In this document: piece after piece, positions 53,351 through 60,613 of the stretch | How the letters are laid out: each line of letters begins with the position of its first letter | How positions within the stretch are numbered: the first letter of the stretch is position 1 | From: CAVQKZ01 sp963837325 | GTDB taxonomy: Bacteria > Actinomycetota > Actinomycetes > Mycobacteriales > Jatrophihabitantaceae | NCBI GenBank assembly: GCA_963837325.1 | Contig: CAWIMV010000001.1 | Coordinates: 372,001-436,000, forward strand | Reading direction: 5' to 3' | DNA length: 64,000 nt | Made by a program: the position numbers and the translations under genes | The notes under the pieces: generated by a model | What the model was told of the DNA's origin: nothing | The model's database searches: none | Seen by the model: only the letters and a program-made list of their open reading frames with translations

Positions 53351-53908
53351 ATGTTCGATGGAGGAGATGTGCGCCGCAACGCCGTTGCGAACCGCGAACG
53401 CATCCTTGTCGCGGCGGAGGCCGTCTTCGGCGCATACGGTGCGGCGGGTACGACAGAAGATGTTGCCCGACGAGCCGAAGTTGGCATCGCGACAGTCTTC
53501 CGGCATTTTCCGACCAAGGCTGCGCTTGTCGAGGCTGCCCTCGTGCGGCATTTCGACCAACTCAACGAGCAGGCAAAGCAACTGGCCGATCGTGCAGACC
53601 TGGGTTCGGCATTGCGCGAATTGATTTGGATGATGATCGCAAGCGGCTCGACCAAGCTGACCCTGGCCTCGTTGGTAAGCGACGGCACGTTCCCACCGAA
53701 CGTCGCAACGGCCGCGGACGACCTCCGCACCCGGGTGCGAGACCTACTCGAACACGCTCAGCGAAGAGGAGAGGTACGCCAGGAAGTGTCAGTGGACGAG
53801 GTCTACCTACTCATCCGCGGTCTGGCTCAAGCCTCCGCGACCATGCCGACGGCATCTGAAACCCTGCAGCGCGCCGCCGCCATCGTGATCGCGGGTCTGC
53901 ACGCCTAA
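53351..53908 (+). CDS. TetR-family regulator of the SnoaL-like gene
   Basis: Predicted protein of 185 residues with a TetR helix-turn-helix (RRNAVANRERILVAAEAVFG, TTEDVARRAEVGIATVFRHF) and a SACE_7040-like helical C-terminus (LTLASLVSDGTFPPNV, AQRRGEVRQEVSVDEVYLLI). ATG 53351 is used; GTG 53369 is close behind a GGAGG but with only 4 nt spacing. It probably represses itself and the divergent SnoaL-like gene through the 33-bp palindrome. Confidence 0.87.
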   Translation: MFDGGDVRRNAVANRERILVAAEAVFGAYGAAGTTEDVARRAEVGIATVFRHFPTKAALVEAALVRHFDQLNEQAKQLADRADLGSALRELIWMMIASGSTKLTLASLVSDGTFPPNVATAADDLRTRVRDLLEHAQRRGEVRQEVSVDEVYLLIRGLAQASATMPTASETLQRAAAIVIAGLHA

Positions 53909-54031
53909 CCCTCAATGCGATGCCCGGGCAGCGATCCTCTTACGGCGACGACCTCCGCGGAAGCCCTACCGGCTGTCGCCGCGGTCGCTGTAGGGGCGGA
54001 AGCGACCCGTTGCTCGGCAACAGCCTCGATA

Positions 54032-54215
54032 TCAGGCTGCATCGACCTGCTCGGCCAGCTCTCGCGACCACCCCATACGGTGGGAGTCGTAGGTCTCGCG
54101 CCGGGTGTCGACGGGTAGCTGGCGAAGCCGGTCTCGGCCAGACGAAGCAGAGTGCCGTCGCCGTCGGGTTCCAGCGTGAACTCGACGTAGGTGCGTCGGG
54201 GCTCGTCACCTGGGC
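54032..54215 (-). pseudogene. Truncated and frameshifted SRPBCC (AHSA1-like) gene
   Basis: On the reverse strand one frame gives GDEPRRTYVEFTLEPDGDG and LLRLAETGFA. A second frame then gives RRETYDSHRMGWSRELAEQV with DAA and a stop at 54032-54034. Together these match the C-terminal third of AHSA1-type SRPBCC proteins. The N-terminal two thirds are missing and the response regulator gene ends inside the break. A one-base frameshift lies near 54125. It is decayed. Confidence 0.65.
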
Positions 54216-54853
54216 AGTGTGGCGTTACGGTGGGCGATGATCACGAGCTGAACGCGGTCACGGGCGTTGAGCTTGGCCAACAGGTGGGCGACGTGGGTCT
54301 TCGCGGTTCCGGGTCCGATGTGTAGCCGTTGGGCGATCTCGGCGTTGGAGAGTCCCTCGGCGATCAGGGCGAGCACCTCGCGTTCGCGGTCGGTGATATT
54401 CGCGAGTTCGGGTCCGGCGGTCGTGATCGGCGGCTGGGTGGTGAACGCTGCGATCAGCTTGCGCGTGATCGCTGGCGCGAGCAGAGCGTCGCCGGCGGCG
54501 ACGGTGCGGATTGCGGTGAGCAGGGCGTGGGGCGGGGTGTCTTTGAGTAGGAATCCGCTGGCTCCGCCGCGCAGTGCGCCGTAGACGTACTCGTCGAGGT
54601 CGAAGGTCGTCAGGATCAGCACCTTGGTGGTGCTTCTTGTGGTGATGAGCCGGGTCGCTTCCAGGCCGTCGAGGTCGGGCATGCGGATGTCCATCAGTAC
54701 GACGTCGGTCCGGTGGGTGCGAATCAGCTCGACTGCCTCGCGCCCGGTGGCTGCGTCGCCGACGACGGTCATGTCCGGTGCGGTGTCGATGATTCCGCGC
54801 AGTCCGGCGCGGAGCAGGGGTTGATCGTCGGCGACTGCGACTTGGATGCTCAT
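54206..54853 (-). CDS. NarL-type response regulator
   Basis: Predicted protein of 215 residues. The receiver has Asp9, Asp10 and the phospho-acceptor Asp55 (VVLMDIRMPD), with Thr and Lys switch residues (LTTF, LKDT). The LuxR-type helix-turn-helix is near 148-205 (ITDREREVLALIAEGLSNAE, HIGPGTAKTHVAHLLAKL). ATG 54853 overlaps the kinase stop by 4 bp; a longer upstream start is not supported. It likely controls the ABC exporter on the other side of the kinase gene. Confidence 0.93.
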   Translation of the reverse strand: MSIQVAVADDQPLLRAGLRGIIDTAPDMTVVGDAATGREAVELIRTHRTDVVLMDIRMPDLDGLEATRLITTRSTTKVLILTTFDLDEYVYGALRGGASGFLLKDTPPHALLTAIRTVAAGDALLAPAITRKLIAAFTTQPPITTAGPELANITDREREVLALIAEGLSNAEIAQRLHIGPGTAKTHVAHLLAKLNARDRVQLVIIAHRNATLPR

Positions 54854-56058
54854 GCCGCGTGCGACGGGCACGCGGGCGTGGCATGCGCCGGAAGCGGGAT
54901 CGTCGCGTGTACGAGGAATCCGCCGCCCGCGGACGGCGCGGCGTGCAGTGCACCACCGTGGGCGAGGACGCGTTCGCGCATGCCGATCAACCCATGCCCG
55001 AGGGTCCCTTCCTCCGCCACCGTCGCGCCCGCGCCGTCGTCGGCGATCTCAACGATGAGTTGGCCGTCTCGCTGGTGGATCAGCACGCGGGCGGTCGAGG
55101 TGCCGGCGTGCCTGACGACGTTGGTGAGCGCCTCTTGGACGATCCGGTAGGCGGTCAGCTGTGCGCTGGCGGGAATCGGGTAAGGCGCGGTCACGGAGAG
55201 ATGTACTTGAACCCCGGCCCGCCCGGTCTGCGTGATCAACTGATCCAGGTCCGCCAGCGACGGAGACGGGGCCAGTGGGGCTGGCCCGGGCGCGTCGTGT
55301 CGGTCTGAGGTGCGGAGCACGCCGAGCAGGGTGCGTAGTTCGGAGAGCGTTTGCCGACCGGTGTTCTCGATCGCCTCCAGTGCGGAGCGGGCGGGCGCCG
55401 GTTGGGTGTCGATTACCAATGCGCCGTAGGCGGCCTGCACGGTGATGACGCTCATGCTGTGCGCGATCACATCGTGCAGTTCGCGCGCGATGCGCAGCCG
55501 CTCCTCCGTCACGTCGCGGCGGGCCCGCGCAAGTTCGGCCTGGGCCAGCGTTGCCTGGTGCCGCAACAGTTCGGCCGTGTAGCGCCGATGGATGCCCACC
55601 GCGTATCCGACGGTCCAGACCGTCAGGTACCCGAGTCCGGACGCCAGCGTCGCACCGAGATGCGCGAACGTCGGCAGGGCCGCTGCGGCTGCGCTCGCGA
55701 GCGACGTCCCGAGCGCGACGAACGCGATCTGCCGCGGCCTGGTCGCCGCGAAGTAGAGCACGCAAGCCATGGGAACGATCGTGGCGATGTAGACACGTGG
55801 CTCGACGAACAGAGTCACGGCCACTCCGGTGAGCAGCAGGGCCAATGCCGCCAGCGGCCGGTGGCGGCGCATCGCGAGTGGCCCGGCGAACGCGCCTAGG
55901 CCGCCAAGTACCGCGAGCGCCCCGAGCGGTCCGCTTGCGTACTTCACCAGCAGCGGCAACACCAGTAGCGCGTACGCGCCCGCGGCGAGGTAGTCCAACC
56001 TCACCCAGCGACCGCGGCGGATGCGATTGATCAACGGCGGAGGCGCGGTGGCGGCCAT
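54850..56058 (-). CDS. Two-component sensor histidine kinase (HisKA_3)
   Basis: Predicted protein of 402 residues with about five N-terminal helices (25-155), no large outer domain, then a DHp domain with the phospho-acceptor His195 in ERLRIARELHDVIAHS and a HATPase domain (ALTNVVRHAGTSTARV, IADDGAGA, GHGLIGMRERV). Such intramembrane-sensing kinases often detect cell-envelope or antibiotic stress. It is coupled to the response regulator gene and divergent from the ABC exporter by about 155 bp. Confidence 0.93.
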   Translation of the reverse strand: MAATAPPPLINRIRRGRWVRLDYLAAGAYALLVLPLLVKYASGPLGALAVLGGLGAFAGPLAMRRHRPLAALALLLTGVAVTLFVEPRVYIATIVPMACVLYFAATRPRQIAFVALGTSLASAAAAALPTFAHLGATLASGLGYLTVWTVGYAVGIHRRYTAELLRHQATLAQAELARARRDVTEERLRIARELHDVIAHSMSVITVQAAYGALVIDTQPAPARSALEAIENTGRQTLSELRTLLGVLRTSDRHDAPGPAPLAPSPSLADLDQLITQTGRAGVQVHLSVTAPYPIPASAQLTAYRIVQEALTNVVRHAGTSTARVLIHQRDGQLIVEIADDGAGATVAEEGTLGHGLIGMRERVLAHGGALHAAPSAGGGFLVHATIPLPAHATPACPSHAA

Positions 56059-56213
56059 GGCATCGAGACTAGGGCCCCAGGGGGTTCGACACATCTGCCG
56101 TGCGGCCTATCCCTGCTGACATACCGACGCGATTCGCCAGCCCCGCGGGAGAGCCGAAAGATCAGCTCGGTGGCAGACGCGCGGACCTGGCATCGGACGG
56201 CAGCGTTGGGCAC

Positions 56214-57137
56214 ATGACGATCACCTGCGACCAGCTCACCAAACGGTACAGATCCACCACAGCCGTGGACCAGCTCTCCTTCGAGGTGCGGCCGGGCCGG
56301 GTCACCGGCTTCCTCGGCCCGAATGGGGCCGGCAAGTCCACGACCATGCGGATGATTCTCGGCCTGGACACGCCCTCCGGCGGACGCGCGTTGTTGCACG
56401 GACGTCCGTACCGAGCGTTGCGCCGACCGCTGCGCACCGTCGGCGCGTTGCTTGACGCCGGCGCCGTCCATCCCGGGCGCACTGCGCGCGAGCACCTGGC
56501 CTGGCTGGCGGCGACCGCCGATCTGCCCCAACGCCGCATTACCGACGTCCTCGATCTGACTGGCCTCAACGCAGTCGCCGGCAGGCGGGTGCGGGCGTTC
56601 TCCCTCGGCATGCGGCAACGCCTCGGGATCGCATCAGCGCTGCTGGGCGATCCGTCGGCGCTGCTGCTCGACGAGCCGGTAAACGGGCTCGATCCCGAGG
56701 GCATCGTGTGGATCCGAACCCTGATGCGCGCGCTGGCCGCCGACGGCCGGACGGTGCTCGTCTCCAGTCACCTGATGAGCGAGATGGCGCTCACCGCCGA
56801 CCACCTGATCGTGATCGGGCGCGGCCGACTGATCGCCGACACCAGCATGGCCGAATTCATCGCCGCCAACGCCCCCGATGGCGTGCTCGTCCGCACCCGG
56901 AGCCGAGATCAACTGGCCGACCTGTTGACCCGCGCCGGCGGCACGACCAAGCCGGAAACCGACGACACCCTCGCAGTTACCGGGCTTGCGCTCGAAGCCA
57001 TCAGCGAGATCGCAGCCGCGCACCGTATCGGCGTGCACGAATTGAGCCGCCGAACCTCCTCGCTCGAACAGGCGTACCTCGCCCTGACCCAGGACGCCAC
57101 GGACTTCCCCAGCCGCGTCGCGGGACAGCCGTCATGA
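56214..57137 (+). CDS. ABC exporter ATPase (drug-resistance type)
   Basis: Predicted ATPase of 307 residues. Walker A is GPNGAGKST (35-43), the signature FSLGMRQR is the non-canonical form of this subfamily, and Walker B is ALLLDEPVNGLDPEG. The C-terminal domain after about 220 resembles bacitracin/lantibiotic exporter ATPases. It is divergent from the kinase gene and its stop overlaps the permease ATG. Control by the two-component system is inferred from position. Confidence 0.92.
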   Translation: MTITCDQLTKRYRSTTAVDQLSFEVRPGRVTGFLGPNGAGKSTTMRMILGLDTPSGGRALLHGRPYRALRRPLRTVGALLDAGAVHPGRTAREHLAWLAATADLPQRRITDVLDLTGLNAVAGRRVRAFSLGMRQRLGIASALLGDPSALLLDEPVNGLDPEGIVWIRTLMRALAADGRTVLVSSHLMSEMALTADHLIVIGRGRLIADTSMAEFIAANAPDGVLVRTRSRDQLADLLTRAGGTTKPETDDTLAVTGLALEAISEIAAAHRIGVHELSRRTSSLEQAYLALTQDATDFPSRVAGQPS

Positions 57138-57922
57138 GACTCCTGACGACGGGCGCACTGCAGGCGGAGTGGATCAAGCTGCGGTCGGTCCGCTCCACGT
57201 ACCTGACCGTCGGCATCGCGGTCGTGCTCGGGCTCGGCATCGGACTGCTCGACGTGGCATCGACCGTCCATCAATGGACGAGCATGACGCCGGCCGACCG
57301 CGCGTCCTTCGATCCGGTCGGCGACTCGTTCAGCGGCTTCCAGTTCGGTGAACTGGCCTTCGGCGCGCTCGGCGTGCTCGCGATCAGCACCGAGTACGGC
57401 ACCGGCCTGATCCGCAGCACGTTCGTGGCGCTGCCGTCCCGAGGACAGGTGTACACGACGAAGGTCGTCGTGCTCAGCGGCTTCGCGCTCGTCGTCTGCG
57501 AAGGGTGCGCGTTCGGCTCCTTCTTCCTCGGCCAGGCCGTGCTCGACAGCCGGGACCTCGGCGTCGGGCTGGGGCAGACCCACGTACTGCGCGCCGTCGG
57601 CTTCGCCGGGCTCTACATGGCCGTCGTCACCCTGGTCGGCTTCGGTCTCGGCGCCATCCTCCGGCACACCGCCGGAGCGATGGCCGCGATGGTCGCCACC
57701 GTGTTCCTCGCCTGGCCCGCCGCCCGCGCCATGGAAGGTTTTACCTCCCTGCCCGATCGGATGCTGCTAGTCAACGCCGCCGATGCCCTCACGGCCACCC
57801 ACCGTGAGACCGGTGCCCACACTGAGCGAATCCCGTCCTTCGGATTCGCCTGCCTCGACCTGGTCCTCTACCTGGGAGTCTTCCTCGGACTAGCGGCCTG
57901 GCGCTTCAGCCGTGACGCATAG
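57134..57922 (+). CDS. ABC-2-type permease
   Basis: Predicted protein of 262 residues with six helices. Features are AEWIKLRSVRSTYLTVGIAV at the N-terminus, ISTEYGTGLIRSTFVALPSR after helix 2, a SGFALVVCEGCAFGSFFLGQ helix, and VVTLVGFGLGAILRHTAGAM. This is the usual partner of the preceding ATPase. ATG 57134 lies in a 4-bp overlap. It probably exports a peptide or drug. Confidence 0.9.
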   Translation: MRLLTTGALQAEWIKLRSVRSTYLTVGIAVVLGLGIGLLDVASTVHQWTSMTPADRASFDPVGDSFSGFQFGELAFGALGVLAISTEYGTGLIRSTFVALPSRGQVYTTKVVVLSGFALVVCEGCAFGSFFLGQAVLDSRDLGVGLGQTHVLRAVGFAGLYMAVVTLVGFGLGAILRHTAGAMAAMVATVFLAWPAARAMEGFTSLPDRMLLVNAADALTATHRETGAHTERIPSFGFACLDLVLYLGVFLGLAAWRFSRDA

Positions 57923-58238
57923 AGCGGACACAGTCGGCGACTGCTGGCGGTCGTGAACGAAGGCGAGCGACCGACTGGCAGAACACGCTAACCGTCGTTC
58001 TACGCGGTGGACTGCGCAGAACGACGGTGGACACAGATCGACCCGAGTGCGCATTGGCAGGCGGCGGTTCGAGCATCGGGCCATGCGACCATCCCGATCT
58101 TCGCGGCACTGCGACGGCCGGTCTAGAGCGGGATTCGATCGCGGCGAAGTTCTACGGCAAGGCCATCTACGAATTCGGAACACGGTCCGCGTCAATCGAC
58201 CGACTGATCGGTGATGCCGTGCCGGCGGCGGGTCGGAC
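57923..58238. terminator. Gene-free stretch with 11-bp hairpin
   Basis: This 316-bp stretch between converging genes has no coding frame. It holds perfect arms ACCGTCGTTCT (57991-58001) and AGAACGACGGT (58018-58028) with a 16-nt loop, suited to end transcription from both sides. The rest shows nothing recognisable. Confidence 0.5.
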
Positions 58239-58550
58239 TCACGGCGAAAGATCGTGGGTGTAGCCGTCGGCTGTCTCGCAGATCATGAAGTCCCAGCTGT
58301 CGAGCATCGCCATTGCGGTGCGCTCCGCGTCGTTCCGACTCGCGTTGAATGCTTTCTTCCGCAATTCGCGTTCCGTCTCGGAAGAAAACGAGCGCAGCCA
58401 CACCACCCTGTTCTCGTTCTCGACATCCAGCAGAGGGCCGAGCACCTGGATACCGTGCGCACGAAGAGCTGGGATCTGTGTCTTGAAGAACTGCACGAAG
58501 TCGGTGCGCCGGCCGGGCTTGACCCGGTAGCTGCAGACTTCAATGATCAT
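58239..58550 (-). CDS. NIPSNAP-family protein
   Basis: Predicted protein of 103 residues with a ferredoxin-like NIPSNAP pattern: MIIEVCSYRVKPGRRTDFVQ, IPALRAHGIQVLGPLLDVEN and NRVVWLRSFSSETERE. GGAGG lies 4-8 nt before ATG 58550. The role of the family in bacteria is unknown. It lies about 85 bp downstream of the NDH-2-like stop, in the opposite order of transcription to the exporter. Confidence 0.83.
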   Translation of the reverse strand: MIIEVCSYRVKPGRRTDFVQFFKTQIPALRAHGIQVLGPLLDVENENRVVWLRSFSSETERELRKKAFNASRNDAERTAMAMLDSWDFMICETADGYTHDLSP

Positions 58551-58634
58551 GACTCCTCCTCGGTAACGTGCTTTCCTCACCGCGACGACCAGCCGCCTGT
58601 GCGCGATCAGCTGCGGTGGCAGGCGGTGGTCGTT

Positions 58635-59894
58635 TCACAGCGTGTTGCGGGTATCGACCGACCTGACCGCCACCGGCGCTGCGATGACGTGGCGGCGCCG
58701 TGCGAACATCGGGCCCGATCGTCGGAAAACGAAGCGCGCGCCGTTCAGGGTGATGTTCTTGTACGTGATCGCCTTTCGGCCGGTCAGGATGCGGTCCTTG
58801 GGTGTCTCGTCGGCGTTGAGGAACTGGACGAGTCCGCGCTTGCGTCCCAGGCTGATGCATTCGTGGATGTACCGGAACTTCAGCGGGGCTACTTCGTGTC
58901 CGGTGAGCCGGGCCACGACCGCATCAGCCGCCTTCGGGGCGGTGAACCCGCCCGTGCGGCATCCCATCGCGATTTGTTCTCCCCACGGCCCGGCCACCGC
59001 CGCCGCGTCACCGATGACGTACACGTCGGGGTGCGAGACCGAGCAGAGGTCGCTTCCGACGCTTGCGCGGCCGTCCGGGGCCACGGCAAGACCCGCCTGC
59101 TCTGCAAGGGTGGGGACCCGGAATCCGCCGGCCCACACCGCGGCATCGAATACCACGTGACGTCCATCGGCGAGCACGAACCGGCCGTCCTGCACCTCGC
59201 CGACTCGCGCGCCGCGTATCACGTCGATGTCGAGCTTCGACATGACATCCGCGAGATAGGCGCGGGCCTTGTCGGACAACCATTCGCCGGGGGGCCGCAC
59301 GCCGAGCAACTGCACTGACACACCGGGGTAAGACTCGGCGATCTCCGTCGCGACCTCGATGCCGGTGAGCCCGGTGCCGCAGACAGCCACCTTTCCCTGT
59401 TGGGCGTTGATTCCGGGTAGTACCTCGCGGAGCGTGGCCGCAGCTTCGGTGCTGGTCAACGCGGCGGTGTGTTGGCGTACGCCGGGCACGCTGTCGACGT
59501 CGATGTTGCTGCCGAGCGCGTAAATCAGTATGTCGAAGGGTAGGTCACGGGTCACCTCGCTCGTCGAAGGCGAGGACACCGTGACGACGCGACTCGTCAG
59601 GTCGATGCCGGTGACCCACCCCTGCCGGAAGTGCACGGCGGTCCCGTCGAGGTACTCGCTCAAGGGAACGATGCGGATGTCCTGCCCGACCGCCAACTGA
59701 TGCAGCCGCGGCCGCTCGACGAAGCTGGCGGACCCGCTGACCAGCGTCAGTTCGACCTCGTCCGACCGGACCTGACGAGCGATCCGCTTCGCCGCCAGCA
59801 ATCCGGCGTACCCCGCCCCCAGCACCACGACTCGACTCTTCACCTGGTCACCGACTTTCAACTCGGACATCCGCTTTCGCTGCCAATCGCTCAT
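58635..59894 (-). CDS. NDH-2-like FAD/NAD(P) oxidoreductase
   Basis: Predicted protein of 419 residues. The FAD loop is GAGYAG (26-31), the NAD loop VCGTGLTGIEVA near 168, and the FAD-ribityl motif VYVIGDAAA near 300. The C-terminal part has RYIHECISLGRKRGLVQFL, typical of actinobacterial NADH-dehydrogenase-like FAD proteins. The start may instead be ATG 59870; neither has a good Shine-Dalgarno site. There is no clear membrane anchor, so NADH:quinone or ferredoxin-reductase-like activity are both open. Confidence 0.85.
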   Translation of the reverse strand: MSDWQRKRMSELKVGDQVKSRVVVLGAGYAGLLAAKRIARQVRSDEVELTLVSGSASFVERPRLHQLAVGQDIRIVPLSEYLDGTAVHFRQGWVTGIDLTSRVVTVSSPSTSEVTRDLPFDILIYALGSNIDVDSVPGVRQHTAALTSTEAAATLREVLPGINAQQGKVAVCGTGLTGIEVATEIAESYPGVSVQLLGVRPPGEWLSDKARAYLADVMSKLDIDVIRGARVGEVQDGRFVLADGRHVVFDAAVWAGGFRVPTLAEQAGLAVAPDGRASVGSDLCSVSHPDVYVIGDAAAVAGPWGEQIAMGCRTGGFTAPKAADAVVARLTGHEVAPLKFRYIHECISLGRKRGLVQFLNADETPKDRILTGRKAITYKNITLNGARFVFRRSGPMFARRRHVIAAPVAVRSVDTRNTL

Positions 59895-60242
59895 TTCGCC
59901 GCGTGTCGCGCGACAACGCTCTTAGACGCATCGGGCCTTCGCTGTGTGACAACCCCGCCCGTTCGCGCTCGCGATCCCCGGCAGAGAACGAGCCCTACCG
60001 GCGACGTGGAAACGGATCGCGAGGCGGTGCCGTCCGTTCCGCCGGACTCCACGGACAGGATGCGTCCGGCCGGCCGGCCGGCACCGGCCAGGCCAGTTCT
60101 GCACCAAGCCCGGGTGCTGTTCCTCCTAGTCGGCCACGGACTGGCCGTCCACCGCGGCGCCGTTGCTGGACGCTTCGTAGGCGGCCGCGTCCGTGTTCCG
60201 CACCAGCTCTCGCGAGCCGGCCAGAGGCGCGGTTTCCTGGGT

Positions 60243-60292
60243 TGGTGCCTCCGGCAGGACTCGAACCTGCGGCCAATCGCTTAGAAGGCGTC
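60243..60292 (-). pseudogene. 3' half of a tRNA-Arg(TCT) gene
   Basis: The reverse strand reads an anticodon arm with loop CTTCTAA (anticodon TCT), a short variable loop, a perfect T arm GCAGG-TTCGAGT-CCTGC, the acceptor strand CGGAGGC, A and CCA. No D arm or matching 5' acceptor (GCCTCCG) lies upstream. Such 3' tRNA ends are typical attachment-site copies of integrative elements. Confidence 0.65.
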
Positions 60293-60486
60293 CCGGACCG
60301 AGCGGTGTGCTACAGCCCAGGATCCCTGGGGCTTCGGGGCGTCCGGGGGAGCGATTCGCAAACAGTTACCTGGTCACTGACGCGTCCCCGCCAGAGGGGT
60401 CAAATCCCTCAGCGGCATTCTGCGCGACTTGTGCCACGCCTGCCAGCATCCGGCCCACCGGGAAGCACAAGCCATTTGGGTCTCCC

Positions 60487-60592
60487 TCTGGTCCCATCGA
60501 TGCGTGCGTAGCGGCTGGGGACGAGTTGGGTGAACAGGTTCGCCGCTTCGGGTCCGATGGGGATGTAGTGGAGCCCGTCGATGAGCAGCGGG
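60487..60592 (-). pseudogene. Fragment of IS21 helper gene istB
   Basis: The reverse strand encodes IDGLHYIPIGPEAANLF followed by TQLVPSRYAR, matching the Walker B/sensor segment of IstB-like ATPases (LLIDE-GY-P--PEAANLFFQLV-RYE). Only about 35 codons remain, without start or stop. The acidic residue after Asp is lost (ID-G), in keeping with decay. Confidence 0.65.
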
Positions 60593-60613
60593 GATCGGCG
60601 AGTCGAGTGCGCG

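Larger units (their letters stand above)
59895..60613. other. Scar region without intact genes
   Basis: These 719 bp hold no complete gene. On the reverse strand a coding-like tail (LVRNTDAAAYEASSNGAAVD, stop near 60130) follows directly on the tRNA fragment. An IstB fragment lies at the right. Together they suggest past integration and deletion. No integrase gene is visible. Confidence 0.5.

Noticed and set aside
60391..60417. A second tRNA 3' end: GAGGG-GTCAAAT-CCCTC followed by AGCGGCA.
   Set aside because: The first T-loop base is wrong, no anticodon arm precedes it, and a 5-bp stem can arise by chance.
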